Positions 1-9,588 are shown, counted from the stretch's first letter. The stretch: DNA of 64,000 nt from Simiduia sp. 21SJ11W-1 (GCF_024138675.1 NZ_CP090959.1:1643501-1707500); one strand, 5' to 3'. The notes: generated by a model not told the origin, from the sequence alone. Translations and numbers: made by a program.

Positions 1-115
1 GCGGGCGTGCAAAGCCGCCCGGATCAAACTGGTGAATCACCAGAGCCGTGCCCACAATAATGAGAATGGTGGTGAGCCAAAACCCAATGAACACCTTCCA
101 GAACAGGCGGATCAT
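1..115 (-). CDS. cpxA: Sensor histidine kinase, CpxA-like (N-terminal start only)
   Basis: Only the first 38 codons lie in the window; the gene continues past base 1. The reading starts MIRLFWKVFIGFWLTTILII, a short cytoplasmic stretch followed by a hydrophobic segment, as expected for the first membrane helix of a CpxA-type kinase. The start codon overlaps the cpxR stop in an ATGA arrangement, so the two are translationally coupled. The kinase assignment rests on the membrane start and on coupling to a CpxR-like regulator, because no catalytic domain is visible here. Confidence 0.75.
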   Translation of the reverse strand, partial: MIRLFWKVFIGFWLTTILIIVGTALVIHQFDPGGFARP

Positions 116-810
116 GGGGTGGGTTCCAGGGTGAGCATGTAGCCTGCGCCGCGGATATTTATAATTAACTCTTTCGGCCCGCCGGCATCGTGAATTTTTT
201 TGCGAATATTGCTTACGTGCACATCTATAGAGCGATCATAGGCGGTGAGCTTGCGACCCAGGGCGCGCTCTGTAAGGGTATCTTTCGAGAGCACCTCACC
301 GGCCGAGGCCACCAACAGCGAGAGTACCGTGTACTCGGCGCCTGTGAGTTCCAGCTTTTGTTCGTTGTAGTAGCCTGTGCGGTTGCCAGATTGTAGGCGC
401 AGCGCACCGGTGGATTGCGATTCAATTACGGGCTCTGGGCTGGTGGTGCGCCGCAATATGGCTTTAATGCGCGCCAGTAGCTCTCTTGGGTCGCAGGGTT
501 TGGCCAGGTAGTCGTCTGCGCCCAGTTCCAAGCCGATGATGCGATCTACCGGGTCGCCTTTGGCGGTGAGCATTAATACCGGGGTGTTGTTTTGTTCGCG
601 CAGTTGCTTGAGCACATCCATGCCGTTGAGTTCGGGCATCATTACATCTAACACCAGCAGGGCGTAGGCCTGGGCCTTTATGGCTGCCAGTGCTGCGCGG
701 CCATCGTGACGGGTATCTACGGTGAAACCTTCGGTGGTGAGGTAGTTGGCCAAGAGCTCGCACAGCTCGCGATCGTCGTCTACCAGTAATAGCCTGGGTG
801 GGGTATGCAT
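112..810 (-). CDS. cpxR: CpxR-like OmpR-family response regulator
   Basis: A 232-residue two-domain response regulator. The receiver domain (about 5-120) has the acidic triad at D11-D13, phospho-acceptor D55 in LDVMMPE, T82 and K104. The C-terminal OmpR/PhoB winged helix (about 135-228) carries LELTGAEYTVL and SIDVHVSNIRKKI. The LVDDDREL and LGRKLTAYDR stretches resemble E. coli CpxR. In that family the protein is phosphorylated by CpxA under envelope stress and activates periplasmic folding factors. It is divergent from a Spy/CpxP-like gene, and the intergenic region contains a perfect CpxR-type box, which supports the name over a generic OmpR call. Confidence 0.9.
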   Translation of the reverse strand: MHTPPRLLLVDDDRELCELLANYLTTEGFTVDTRHDGRAALAAIKAQAYALLVLDVMMPELNGMDVLKQLREQNNTPVLMLTAKGDPVDRIIGLELGADDYLAKPCDPRELLARIKAILRRTTSPEPVIESQSTGALRLQSGNRTGYYNEQKLELTGAEYTVLSLLVASAGEVLSKDTLTERALGRKLTAYDRSIDVHVSNIRKKIHDAGGPKELIINIRGAGYMLTLEPTP

Positions 811-883
811 GGGCTTCGCTCAACTCGATTTAGCGGTTATTTTCCCTGTAAACACACAACTTTGGCAGGGGCGCTAACCTTTC

Positions 884-898
884 TTTACAGTAGTTTAC
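884..898 (-). promoter_or_regulatory. CpxR box (GTAAA-N5-GTAAA)
   Basis: On the plus strand TTTAC occupies 884-888 and 894-898 with 5 bases between, which is exactly GTAAA-N5-GTAAA on the minus strand, the consensus described for E. coli CpxR. Further half-sites are GTAAA at 848-852 and TTTAC at 914-918. The latter starts 20 bp after the second TTTAC, so it lies on the same helical face. The box lies between cpxR and the Spy/CpxP-like gene and could control both. Confidence 0.75.
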
Positions 899-971
899 CG
901 GCCTTAGCCCCGCTTTACGATTGCGCCCGCTAGCATGGTGTTGTGATTAAATTTTATTGAAGGAGCGCGAT

Positions 972-1487
972 ATGCAACATGTTAAACACACGGCACGGGT
1001 TTTGGGCTTGGCGGCGTTAATTGGCGCAACCAGCATGGGCGTTTGGGCGGGTGCGTCGCACGGTGAGGGGCAGGGCGAGCGGCACTCTGAGGCACAGGCC
1101 GGCTGCGAGCACGCGCCCTTTGCGGGCAAGCGCCACAAGGCCGGTATGCGCCAGTTAATGGGCAAGCTTGATTTAACCGAACAGCAGCAGGCAGAAATAA
1201 AAGCCTTGCGCGAAACCCAGCATCAGGCCATGAAGGCCGAGCGCCAAAAGCTGCACAGCCTGCGCAAGGAATTTCGCGCCCTGGCCGAGGCCGGTGCCAG
1301 TGAAGCAGAGCTTGCCGCCAGCGCCGATCAGATTGCGGGCCTGATGAGCCAGCAAATGGTGGCTAAAACCCTGCACATGCGCGCGCTACGCGAGCGGTTA
1401 ACTGCCGAGCAGCAGGCAAAGCTTGCCGAACTAAAAGCCGAGCGCCGCGCTCACAAAGGCCATAAATCTGAAAAGGATGGGCAATAA
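972..1487 (+). CDS. Spy/CpxP family periplasmic LTxxQ protein
   Basis: A 171-residue exported helical protein. I start at ATG 972 because AAGGAG at 960-965 lies just upstream; an in-frame TTG at 957 overlaps that Shine-Dalgarno and is less likely. Residues 1 to about 28 form a signal peptide. Two LTxxQ-type motifs follow (LTEQQQAEIKAL and LTAEQQAKLAEL), the hallmark of Spy/CpxP periplasmic chaperones and stress sensors. The rest is Ala/Glu/Lys/Gln-rich, as in the helical cradle fold. Family members act as ATP-independent chaperones or as CpxA inhibitors. The divergent cpxR and shared CpxR box suggest it is a Cpx regulon member. I cannot choose between Spy and CpxP. Confidence 0.85.
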   Translation: MQHVKHTARVLGLAALIGATSMGVWAGASHGEGQGERHSEAQAGCEHAPFAGKRHKAGMRQLMGKLDLTEQQQAEIKALRETQHQAMKAERQKLHSLRKEFRALAEAGASEAELAASADQIAGLMSQQMVAKTLHMRALRERLTAEQQAKLAELKAERRAHKGHKSEKDGQ

Positions 1488-1525
1488 GTATGCGCACTAA
1501 GGCTGCGCACAAAGCGTAGGGCGAG

Positions 1526-1551
1526 CAACGGGGCCTGCGCCCCGTTGTTTG
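1526..1551 (+). terminator. Rho-independent terminator (weak U tract)
   Basis: A perfect 9-bp stem, CAACGGGGC (1526-1534) and GCCCCGTTG (1539-1547), encloses a CTGC loop and is followed by TTT. It sits between the convergent Spy/CpxP-like and srmB-like genes. The U tract is short. Confidence 0.55.
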
Positions 1552-1587
1552 ATGCCGCTATTTGCATGTGGTTAATGTAGCTGGCGG

Positions 1588-2967
1588 TTAATCGGCTTCG
1601 TTGCTGTCGGGTGCTACTTTGCGGGTGATTTTCGGTGGCGCGAAGCCATCGCCCAAGTTGGGCACCGCGGTAGGTGCGCGGCGCTTGCCAATATTTTTCT
1701 GGTCGCGCGTGCGCACTTTGGGTTTGTTGTCTTTGGCTTTTTTCTTGGCGGCGCGCTCCAGCGCTGCTTTTTTATCGGCCTTTTTCGGGCCTGCGGCCTT
1801 GCCTGAGGCCTTCACTTTTTCCGGCCCCTGGTAGCGCGATTCAAAGCCCAGCAGCGAAATAATTTCAAAGCGGGTTTGCAGGTAGCGTTCAACGCCGGCC
1901 TTCAGGTTCCATTCTTGCGGGGTAATGAAACTGATGGCGTGGCCATCGGCACCGGCGCGGCCAGTGCGGCCAATGCGGTGGGTGTAGTCGTCGCCGTTGC
2001 GGGCCATGTCGTAGTTTACAACCAGCTCAATGCCGCCAATATCAATGCCCCGTGCGGCCACGTCTGTGGCTACCAGCACTTTTACGTGGCCCTTGCGCAT
2101 CAGCTCCATCACTTTGTTGCGATCGTCTTGGGTCATGTCGCCGTGAATGGCCCCGGTTTTAACTTCCTGGGCGCGCAGGTATTGGCACAGGTGATCTGCC
2201 TGAACGCGGGTGTTGGTGAACACCAGCGCTTGTTCGTAGTTGTGGGTTTTCAGCAACTGGGTAATGGCTTTTTGCTTGTGGTTCTGGCCATCGCTCAGAA
2301 TCACCTGTTGCAAAATGTTGGCCTGGGTTTGGCGGCCGGTAGAAAGGCTTACGCGCTCGGGATTGTTGGTGAGCTGGCCTGCCAGTGTGCCCACGCCTGC
2401 GTGAGACAGGGTGGCTGAAAACAGCCAGGTGCGGCGATCTTTCTTGAGCTTGGCGGCAATGGCCACCATGTCGTCGTGAAAGCCCATATCGAGCATGCGG
2501 TCTGCTTCATCGAGCACCAGCACTTGCAGGTCGTCCATGGCGGGCAGGTTGCGGTTAAAGTGCTCCAGCAGCCGCCCGGGGGTGGCAATGAGGATTTCCG
2601 GGTTTTTGCGCAGTTGCGCGGCCTGGAATTTGTAATCGTCACCGCCACTTACAATGCCCACTTTCAAGTGGGTGAATTTCAAAATCTGTTTGGTTTCTTT
2701 CAGCAGCTGTTTGGCCAGCTCTCGCGTGGGCGCCATGATCAGCGCCAGGGTGCCTGCGGTGCGCGGGATTTCAGCGGTGAGCAGCTGTTGTACCAACGGC
2801 AGCAAAAACGCCAGGGTTTTGCCGCTGCCGGTTTCAGACATTACCAGTAAGTCTTTACCGCTTAGGGCGACGGGCATCACCTGGGTTTGCACCTCGGTGG
2901 GCTCGGTGATGGTCTGGGCTTCCAGCGCTTTGATGAGTCTTTGGTCCAGGCCTAATTCACTAAACAC
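1588..2967 (-). CDS. srmB: DEAD-box ATP-dependent RNA helicase, SrmB-like
   Basis: A 459-residue DEAD-box helicase. I start at GTG 2967 (reading MFSELGLDQ after an AGAGGAAAT Shine-Dalgarno), because the open frame further upstream would run into the ABC exporter gene and does not look like protein. The motifs appear in order: FSELGL/Q motif, ETGSGKT, PTRELA, TPGRLLEH, VLDEADRMLDMGF, SAT, TRGIDI-type VAARGIDI and HRIGRTGRAG. The basic Lys/Ala-rich tail ends with RTRDQKNIGKRRAP, close to the tail of E. coli SrmB, which assists early 50S ribosome assembly. RhlE is the main alternative; the tail motif favours SrmB. Confidence 0.85.
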   Translation of the reverse strand: MFSELGLDQRLIKALEAQTITEPTEVQTQVMPVALSGKDLLVMSETGSGKTLAFLLPLVQQLLTAEIPRTAGTLALIMAPTRELAKQLLKETKQILKFTHLKVGIVSGGDDYKFQAAQLRKNPEILIATPGRLLEHFNRNLPAMDDLQVLVLDEADRMLDMGFHDDMVAIAAKLKKDRRTWLFSATLSHAGVGTLAGQLTNNPERVSLSTGRQTQANILQQVILSDGQNHKQKAITQLLKTHNYEQALVFTNTRVQADHLCQYLRAQEVKTGAIHGDMTQDDRNKVMELMRKGHVKVLVATDVAARGIDIGGIELVVNYDMARNGDDYTHRIGRTGRAGADGHAISFITPQEWNLKAGVERYLQTRFEIISLLGFESRYQGPEKVKASGKAAGPKKADKKAALERAAKKKAKDNKPKVRTRDQKNIGKRRAPTAVPNLGDGFAPPKITRKVAPDSNEAD

Positions 2968-3037
2968 GGTATTTCCTCTGGCAATGGTCAAACGGGGCGC
3001 GAGTATACCGCAATGGCAGGTGGGCTGCGCCAGTGAT

Positions 3038-4840
3038 TCAGCTTTGCTGATCGTTGAATTGTAGTTCGGCCAGGCGCCGGTAGAGGTCGGATTTGGCCAG
3101 CAGTTCGCTGTGGGTGCCCTGGGCCACAATGCGCCCGTTATCGAGTACCACTATGCGATCGGCGTGCAGCACCGTGGCCAGGCGGTGGGCAATGATCAAG
3201 GTGGTGCGCCCCTGCATCAGCTGATTGAGGGCATCTTGCACCTTGCGCTCGCTCTCTGTGTCGAGTGCGCTGGTGGCTTCATCCAGCAGGAGTACATCCG
3301 GGTCTTTCAAAATGGCCCGTGCAATGGCGATGCGCTGGCGCTGGCCGCCCGAGAGCCGCACCCCTTGCTCGCCCAGGTTGCTGGCGTAGCCTTCGGGCAG
3401 TTGGCTGATGAATTCGTGGGCGTAGGCTGCGCGGCTTGCGTTCAGTATGTCTTGCTCGGTGGCACCGGGTTTGCCGTAGCCTATGTTGTAGCTGACATCG
3501 GCGGTAAACAGGGCCGGCTGCTGGGGCACCAGCGCCATGTGCGCGCGCACGGCGGCAGGGTCAAGGCTTGGCAGCGGCTGGCCATCAAGGCAAACGTTGC
3601 CTGTGGCCGGGTCGTAAAAGCGCAGCAGCAATTCAAACAGGGTGGATTTGCCGGCCCCGGAAGGGCCGACCAATGCCACAATTTCGCCTGCGGCAATGTG
3701 CAGGTTAACCCCGGCCAAGGCCTGTTGATCCGGGCGTGACGGGTAGCTGAAGCTTACATTGGTCAGGGTGATGGCCTTGGGCCCGGCGCCGAGCGGCTTG
3801 GGGCTTGCGGGGCTGTGGATGAGCGAGGGGGCTTGCAGCAGCTCCAGCAGGCGCTCGGTGGCGCCGGCGGCGCGCTGTAAATCGCCATACACCTCTGAAA
3901 TGGTGGCCACGGCCGAGGCCACCATAATGGCGTAAAACACAAAGGCGCCCAGTTCACCGCCACTCATGCGGCCTTCAATTACATCCATACCGCCCACCCA
4001 GAGCATGGTGGCGAGCGCCCCAAACACCATGAGAATCACTGCCGCAATTAACACTGCGCGCTGTTTGATGCGCGCCCGTGCCACGCTGAAGGCGCGCTCT
4101 ACCTCGCGGCCAAAGGCCTGTTGCTCGGCCTGCTCGCGGGTATAGCTTTGCACGGTTTTGATCTGGCGAATGATCTCACCGGCGTAGGTGCCAACATCGG
4201 CGATGGAATCCTGGCTTTCACGGGAGAGCTTGCGCACCCTGCGCCCGAACACCAGCAGCGGCACTATCACCAGCGGCACGCACAGCAACACCATGGCGGT
4301 GAGCTTGAGGTTGGTAATCAGCAGTAAAATCAGCGCGCCGGTGAAGGTGAGCGACGAGCGCAGCGCCATGGAAAGGGAGGAGCCAATAATGGTTTGCAGT
4401 AAGGTGGTATCGGTAGTCAGGCGCGACATGATTTCGCCGCTTTTATTGGTTTCAAAATAGCTGGGGTGCAAACTCAGCAAGTGGTTAAACACGGCTGCGC
4501 GTATATCTGCCGTCACCCGCTCGCCGAGCCAAGAGACGAGATAAAAGCGCGCAAAGGTGCCCAGGGCAATGAGTGCGGTAATGGCAAAGATAAACCCCAC
4601 CGCCTGATTGAGCTGCGCGGGCTCAGCCGACACAAAGCCCTTATCAATGAGCATTTTCACGCCTTGGCCCAGCAGTAAGGTGGTGCCTGCGGTAAACACC
4701 AACGCCACGGCCGCCGCCAGCAAGGTGCCCCTGTAGGGTTTAAGAAACTGCCACAGCGAAAACAGTATGCGTAAATCCTGTGCTTGGGCAGATGCAGGTG
4801 TGGCGTGCCTGCTTGGTTGTGGGGCTTGCGCTTGGCTCAT
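3038..4840 (-). CDS. ABC exporter, fused permease and ATPase (MsbA/MDR type)
   Basis: A 600-residue half-transporter. The N-terminal membrane domain (about 30-330) has six hydrophobic segments and the coupling-helix region of type-I exporters. The ATPase domain has Walker A GPSGAGKST (392-400), signature LSGGQRQRIAIARAI (from 496), Walker B DVLLLDEATSALD (from 515) and the IIAHR switch histidine. It would work as a homodimer exporting lipids or hydrophobic compounds. Substrate cannot be read from sequence; MsbA itself is possible, but there is no lpxK or other lipid A gene nearby. The stop lies about 70 bp upstream of the srmB-like start on the same strand. Confidence 0.9.
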   Translation of the reverse strand: MSQAQAPQPSRHATPASAQAQDLRILFSLWQFLKPYRGTLLAAAVALVFTAGTTLLLGQGVKMLIDKGFVSAEPAQLNQAVGFIFAITALIALGTFARFYLVSWLGERVTADIRAAVFNHLLSLHPSYFETNKSGEIMSRLTTDTTLLQTIIGSSLSMALRSSLTFTGALILLLITNLKLTAMVLLCVPLVIVPLLVFGRRVRKLSRESQDSIADVGTYAGEIIRQIKTVQSYTREQAEQQAFGREVERAFSVARARIKQRAVLIAAVILMVFGALATMLWVGGMDVIEGRMSGGELGAFVFYAIMVASAVATISEVYGDLQRAAGATERLLELLQAPSLIHSPASPKPLGAGPKAITLTNVSFSYPSRPDQQALAGVNLHIAAGEIVALVGPSGAGKSTLFELLLRFYDPATGNVCLDGQPLPSLDPAAVRAHMALVPQQPALFTADVSYNIGYGKPGATEQDILNASRAAYAHEFISQLPEGYASNLGEQGVRLSGGQRQRIAIARAILKDPDVLLLDEATSALDTESERKVQDALNQLMQGRTTLIIAHRLATVLHADRIVVLDNGRIVAQGTHSELLAKSDLYRRLAELQFNDQQS

Positions 4841-4909
4841 GGGGCATCCTTGGTGTGGGCAGCTGCGCCTGCCATTGTAGGGCTTAAGGTTGGAATTAGG
4901 GGGTAGGGG

Positions 4910-5926
4910 TTAATCACTGCGTGCGGCTGTACTTGGGCCTGGTAAATAGGGCTCATGCAGATAGGGCCCAAGCAGTGCGTGGAAGCAGGCGTCTATTTCG
5001 GCTTCGGTGCGCAAGGTTTTTACCTTATCGAAAAACAGCTGGGCGCCGGGGTAGTGGCGCTTCAGGTGTGCCAGCCACTGCTTCAGGCGATTGCCCAGGT
5101 ATTTTTTAGGAAACAGCGGTTTGCTTACCTCGTAGTGCTCGCGCACGAGGGCTGCGACCTGCAGCCAGGTGAGCGGCTGGTATTGCTGGCCTGCAAGGCT
5201 TGCCTTGATTTGCAGGCCAAGATCCGGGCAAGACAACAAGCCACGGCCAATCATTACATCGGTACAGCCGCTCTCGGCGCGCGCGCGCTGGTAGTCGGCC
5301 ACACTCCAGATATCGCCGTTGACCACCACCGGAATATTGAGCAGGCTGTTGATGTGGCCCACGCAATCCCAGTAGGCGGGTGGTCGGTAGCCATCGGCCT
5401 TGCTGCGCGCGTGCACCGTCAGGCGGTTGGCACCGGCTTCGGCCGCGGCCTGGGCAATCTCCAGGTAGGGCTTGCGATCGGAATACCCCAGGCGGATTTT
5501 GGCGCTTACCGGGGTGTCTGCAGGCACCAGGTCGCGGGTGGCTTTAATAATGTTGTATACCCGCTCTGGCGTTTGCAGCAGGCAGGCGCCGCCATCGTGG
5601 CGGTTTACGGTTTTTGCCGGGCAGCCGAAGTTGATGTCTACGGCGGCCGCGCCAAGTTGTGCCACCTTGCGCCCGTTGCGGGCTATCCACTCTGGGTTGC
5701 CGCCCAACAATTGCACCGCCACCGGCGTGCCGGACGGCGTGCGTGAAATATCTTTTATGGCCAGTAACTCCGGGCACAGGCGCGTAAACACCTTGCGCGG
5801 CAGGGTGAGGTTAGTTACCCGCACAAACTCCGTGACGCAGCTGTCTATGCCGCCCAGGCGCGTAAGCAGGGTGCGCAGGGGGTAATCCACCACGCCTTCC
5901 ATGGGGGCGAGGGCAATTTGGGGCAT
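4910..5926 (-). CDS. dusC: tRNA-dihydrouridine(16) synthase DusC
   Basis: A 338-residue FMN-dependent TIM-barrel enzyme that reduces uridine to dihydrouridine in the tRNA D-loop. I start at ATG 5926 (MPQIALAPMEGVVDYPLR) rather than an in-frame TTG at 5947. Family marks include APMEGV at the FMN site, CVTEFVRV, and NFGCPAKTVNRHDGGACLL with the catalytic cysteine. The TEFVRV and HDGGACLL forms match DusC rather than DusA or DusB. It is about 70 bp upstream of the ABC exporter on the same strand. No regulatory site is visible. Confidence 0.92.
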   Translation of the reverse strand: MPQIALAPMEGVVDYPLRTLLTRLGGIDSCVTEFVRVTNLTLPRKVFTRLCPELLAIKDISRTPSGTPVAVQLLGGNPEWIARNGRKVAQLGAAAVDINFGCPAKTVNRHDGGACLLQTPERVYNIIKATRDLVPADTPVSAKIRLGYSDRKPYLEIAQAAAEAGANRLTVHARSKADGYRPPAYWDCVGHINSLLNIPVVVNGDIWSVADYQRARAESGCTDVMIGRGLLSCPDLGLQIKASLAGQQYQPLTWLQVAALVREHYEVSKPLFPKKYLGNRLKQWLAHLKRHYPGAQLFFDKVKTLRTEAEIDACFHALLGPYLHEPYLPGPSTAARSD

Positions 5927-6141
5927 AGGGTTTCCGGCTGATAACAAGGGTGTGGGCGCGCATCTTAACTAAACTTCGGCGCAAGTGAGTGAAAATTGCA
6001 CCAAAGCGCCCGTGAAAATGCTATTTTGCGGGGTAATTTGGTTTCCCATGTTACTGAATTTTGTAGATTTTCCCGAAATTTGCTTTCATATGCGCCCCCG
6101 TGGCCAGTGGCCGGCACGGGATTTAACGCGGAGAAATACAC

Positions 6142-6375
6142 ATGCAGCAGGAAATTGTCCAACAGGGCATAGATTTAATGGTGTTTGGCATGGGCACGGT
6201 ATTTGTGTTCCTGACCATTCTGGTCGTTGTGACCGTGACGATGTCTGGCGTGATGTCGCGCTTTTTTCCGGAGGCCGAGCCGCCAGTGGCGCCGCCTGCA
6301 GCTCCGGCAAATCGCGTGGATGACCGCACCTTGGCCATTATCAAAAGCGCCATCGAGCAACACCGTAAACGCTGA
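6142..6375 (+). CDS. oadG: Oxaloacetate decarboxylase gamma subunit
   Basis: A 77-residue small membrane protein. It has one N-terminal transmembrane helix (about 12-38), then an Ala/Pro-rich linker (APPAAPA) and a short charged C-terminus ending HRKR. OadG anchors the OadA-OadB complex and helps assembly, in known members through a zinc-binding tail. The tail here lacks an obvious His/Asp cluster. GGAGAAA lies just before the ATG. It is the first gene of oadGAB, which supports the call for such a short protein. Confidence 0.88.
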   Translation: MQQEIVQQGIDLMVFGMGTVFVFLTILVVVTVTMSGVMSRFFPEAEPPVAPPAAPANRVDDRTLAIIKSAIEQHRKR

Positions 6376-6444
6376 TAGCTCCACTGCATAACGGCTGGGC
6401 TATAAGCCTGGCTACGAACCACAAGAATACAGAAGGGTTAACCC

Positions 6445-8229
6445 ATGACCGCCAGTAATAAAAAGCTCGGTATTACCGATGTGGTGTTGCGCGATGCACA
6501 CCAGTCGCTGTTTGCCACCCGTTTGCGCATAGACGATATGCTGCCCATTGCCGAAAAGCTCGATCAAGTGGGCTTTTGGTCGTTGGAAACATGGGGCGGC
6601 GCCACCTTTGATAGCTGTATTCGCTATCTGGGTGAAGATCCGTGGGATCGCATTCGCGAGCTGAAAAAGGCCATGCCCAAAACCCCGCAACAAATGTTGT
6701 TTCGCGGGCAGAACATTCTCGGCTACCGCCACTACGCCGATGACGTGGTACATAAATTTGTAGAGCGCGCCGCCCACAACGGCATTGATGTATTCCGCGT
6801 ATTCGATGCCATGAACGATGTGCGCAATCTCGAAACGGCGCTCAAGGCCGTAAACAACGTGGGCAAACACGCCCAGGGCACCATCTCTTACACCGTAAGC
6901 CCCGTGCACACGCTGGACATGTGGGTAGACATGGGCCGCAAGCTTGAAGACATGGGCGCAGATTCCATTGCCATTAAAGACATGGCGGGCCTGTTGCGCC
7001 CCTATGAAGGCTATGAGCTGGTTAAACAACTGAAGGCCGCGGTGAATATTCCCATCCAGTTGCACGCACACGCCACCACCGGGCTTTCTACCGCCACTAT
7101 TTTGAAGTGTGTGGAAGCCGGTATTGATAACGTAGATACCGCAATTTCTTCTATGTCTATGACCTATGGCCACAGCCCAACCGAATCTCTGGTGGCCATT
7201 TTACAGGGCACAGAGCGCGACACCGGCCTGGATATCAACCTGCTGGAAGACATCGCCAACTACTTCCGTGAAGTGCGTAAAAAGTACGCCCAGTTCGAAG
7301 GTTCGCTGCGCGGTGTGGATAGCCGTATTCTGGTGGCGCAAGTGCCCGGTGGCATGCTCACCAATATGGAAAACCAGCTGCGCGATCAGGGCGCTACCGA
7401 CAAGTTCGACGAGGTGCTGGCAGAAATTCCAAAAGTGCGCGAAGACCTGGGCTTCATTCCGCTGGTAACACCCACCTCGCAAATTGTAGGCACCCAGGCG
7501 GTGCTGAATGTACTGACGGGCGAGCGCTACAAGTCTATCTCCAAAGAAACCCAGGGCGTGCTCAAGGGTGAATACGGTGCCACACCTGCGCCGGTAAACA
7601 CCGAGCTGCAGCAGCGCGTGCTGGATGGCGCCGAAGCCATTAGCTGTCGCCCGGCAGATTTGATCGAGCCGGAAATGGACAAGCTTGTGGGCGAGCTGCG
7701 TGAAATCGCCAAAGAAAAGGGCATCAAGCTTGCCGAGGGCGAGCGCGAAATAGACGACGTGCTCACCTACGCGCTGTTTACCCAAATTGGCCTGAAGTTT
7801 TTGCAAAACCGTGGCAACGCCGAAGCCTTCGAGCCTGCGCCAACTGGCAAGGGCAAGGCCACCGTGAAAAACGATGCCGGCGACGAGGTGTACACCGTGA
7901 CCGTTGAAGGCAAGCAATACACCGTTACCGTATCTGATGGGGGTGACCTCACAGGCGTTGCACCTGTCGGCGGAGCCTCGGTTACAGCACCGGCGGCAGG
8001 CGCTGCCCCCACTGGTGGCGAGCCTGTGGCTGCACCCTTGGCGGGCAATATTTTCCGCGTATTGGTGAAGCCCGGCCAGCAGGTGACAGAAGGGCAGCCA
8101 ATCCTGGTGCTGGAAGCCATGAAGATGGAAACCGAAGTGAGCGCGCCAAAAGCAGGCGTAGTGGGCGATATCCTCGTGAAAGAGGGTGATTCGGTTGCCG
8201 TTGGCGATACGTTGTTGAATTTAGCCTAG
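6445..8229 (+). CDS. oadA: Oxaloacetate decarboxylase alpha subunit (biotin-dependent)
   Basis: A 594-residue protein. The N-terminal carboxyltransferase TIM barrel has [16 protein letters not shown] (11-26, metal/substrate site), a catalytic-lysine region [11 protein letters not shown] and the HAHATTG metal-binding histidines. A PYC/OadA domain follows, then a Pro/Ala-rich linker (about 500-530) and a C-terminal biotinyl domain with EAMKMETE; Lys560 is the predicted biotin site. It transfers CO2 from oxaloacetate to biotin; OadB then decarboxylates carboxybiotin and pumps Na+. It has an AGAAGGG Shine-Dalgarno, and oadB begins 8 bases after its stop. Confidence 0.95.
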   Translation: MTASNKKLGITDVVLRDAHQSLFATRLRIDDMLPIAEKLDQVGFWSLETWGGATFDSCIRYLGEDPWDRIRELKKAMPKTPQQMLFRGQNILGYRHYADDVVHKFVERAAHNGIDVFRVFDAMNDVRNLETALKAVNNVGKHAQGTISYTVSPVHTLDMWVDMGRKLEDMGADSIAIKDMAGLLRPYEGYELVKQLKAAVNIPIQLHAHATTGLSTATILKCVEAGIDNVDTAISSMSMTYGHSPTESLVAILQGTERDTGLDINLLEDIANYFREVRKKYAQFEGSLRGVDSRILVAQVPGGMLTNMENQLRDQGATDKFDEVLAEIPKVREDLGFIPLVTPTSQIVGTQAVLNVLTGERYKSISKETQGVLKGEYGATPAPVNTELQQRVLDGAEAISCRPADLIEPEMDKLVGELREIAKEKGIKLAEGEREIDDVLTYALFTQIGLKFLQNRGNAEAFEPAPTGKGKATVKNDAGDEVYTVTVEGKQYTVTVSDGGDLTGVAPVGGASVTAPAAGAAPTGGEPVAAPLAGNIFRVLVKPGQQVTEGQPILVLEAMKMETEVSAPKAGVVGDILVKEGDSVAVGDTLLNLA

Positions 8230-8237
8230 GAGTCATC

Positions 8238-9542
8238 ATGGACGCATTGTTAGTGTTATGGCGAGACTCCGGCATGTACCACATGCAATCGGGTCAGCTG
8301 GTTATGATTCTGGTGGGCATGGGCTTGTTGTTTCTGGCCATCCGCAAAGGCTTTGAGCCGCTGTTGTTGGTGCCCATTGGTTTCGGCGGCATTCTTGCCA
8401 ATATTCCGGGCGCAGGCCTTGCGCTTTCTGCCGTGGAAAACGCCGTGTATTTTGCACGCCCCGAAGTGATGGCTGCCATGGCAGATGCGCTGGGGGTGGT
8501 GTATGAAACGCCCGCGCAACTGCTGTTGGCCTACGATCAAGCCAGTGCCGCAGCCCACGTGGCCGCAGCGCAGGTGGCGGCTGATTACAACTATGCCGAT
8601 GGCATGCTGTACCAGTTCTATAACGTTGCCATTGCCAGTGGTGTGGCGCCCTTGCTGATTTTTATGGGCGTAGGTGCCATGACCGATTTCGGCCCGCTAT
8701 TGGCCAACCCGCGCACCCTGTTTTTAGGTGCAGCGGCGCAGTTTGGCATTTTTGCCACTGTGTTGGGCGCGGTGGGTTTGTCGGCCATGGGGATTATGGA
8801 TTTCTCCATTAAAGAGGCGGCCGCCATTGGCATTATTGGTGGTGCAGATGGCCCAACGGCCATTTACGTAACCAGCATTTTGGCTCCCGATTTACTGGGT
8901 GCCATTGCCGTGGCTGCATATTCCTACATGGCGCTGGTGCCATTGATTCAGCCGCCCATCATGCGTGCGTTAACCACGCCTGAAGAGCGCAAAATCAAGA
9001 TGACCCAGCTGCGTGCGGTATCGCGCCGCGAAAAGATCGTGTTCCCGATTTTGCTGGTGATTCTGGTGGCACTGGTATTGCCATCGGCCGCACCGCTGTT
9101 GGGTATGTTCTGCCTGGGTAACTTGATGCGCGAGTGTGGCGTGGTAGAGCGTTTGAGCGATACGGCGCAAAACGCGCTGATTAATATCGTGACGATCTTC
9201 CTGGGCTTATCTGTGGGCTCCAAACTTGCCGCCGATAAGTTTCTGGATCCAAAAACCCTCGGTATTTTGATTCTGGGTATTGTGGCTTTCTGTATTGGTA
9301 CTGCAGCCGGCGTGCTGATGGCCAAGCTCATGAACCGCTTTAGCAAAATGCCCATCAACCCGTTAATTGGTTCTGCCGGTGTGTCGGCGGTACCTATGGC
9401 TGCACGGGTTTCCAACAAGCTGGGCCTTGAGGCCAACCCGCAAAACTTCCTGTTAATGCACGCCATGGGCCCGAATGTGGCAGGCGTGATTGGCTCGGCG
9501 GTAGCGGCGGGTGTGATGATCTCAATGGTATCTGGTATGTAG
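8238..9542 (+). CDS. oadB: Oxaloacetate decarboxylase beta subunit, Na+ pump
   Basis: A 434-residue integral membrane protein with about nine to eleven hydrophobic segments. Conserved stretches include [15 protein letters not shown], the [13 protein letters not shown] loop and the [18 protein letters not shown] region near the C-terminus, all characteristic of OadB/MmdB. It decarboxylates carboxybiotin on OadA and exports Na+ at the cytoplasmic membrane. The segment at about 88-115 (with an Ala/Gln-rich stretch) is longer than I expect for the loop in this family. It is the last gene of oadGAB and is followed by a strong terminator. Confidence 0.95.
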   Translation: MDALLVLWRDSGMYHMQSGQLVMILVGMGLLFLAIRKGFEPLLLVPIGFGGILANIPGAGLALSAVENAVYFARPEVMAAMADALGVVYETPAQLLLAYDQASAAAHVAAAQVAADYNYADGMLYQFYNVAIASGVAPLLIFMGVGAMTDFGPLLANPRTLFLGAAAQFGIFATVLGAVGLSAMGIMDFSIKEAAAIGIIGGADGPTAIYVTSILAPDLLGAIAVAAYSYMALVPLIQPPIMRALTTPEERKIKMTQLRAVSRREKIVFPILLVILVALVLPSAAPLLGMFCLGNLMRECGVVERLSDTAQNALINIVTIFLGLSVGSKLAADKFLDPKTLGILILGIVAFCIGTAAGVLMAKLMNRFSKMPINPLIGSAGVSAVPMAARVSNKLGLEANPQNFLLMHAMGPNVAGVIGSAVAAGVMISMVSGM

Positions 9543-9558
9543 TTTTCTCTACGCTTAC

Positions 9559-9588
9559 AAAAAAGGCCTGCTAATGCAGGCCTTTTTT
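9559..9588. terminator. Bidirectional rho-independent terminator
   Basis: GGCCTGC (9565-9571), loop TAAT, GCAGGCC (9576-9582), flanked by an A-run on the left and TTTTTT on the right. It can therefore end both oadGAB on the plus strand and degV on the minus strand. Confidence 0.9.

Noticed and set aside
4955-5746. 263-residue frame antisense to dusC
   Set aside because: Mirror frame of a strong dusC gene with all family motifs on the other strand.
6412-7173. 253-residue frame antisense to oadA (with another at 7201-7917)
   Set aside because: Both are mirror frames of the carboxyltransferase domain, with unlikely composition (His/Gly/Val-rich).
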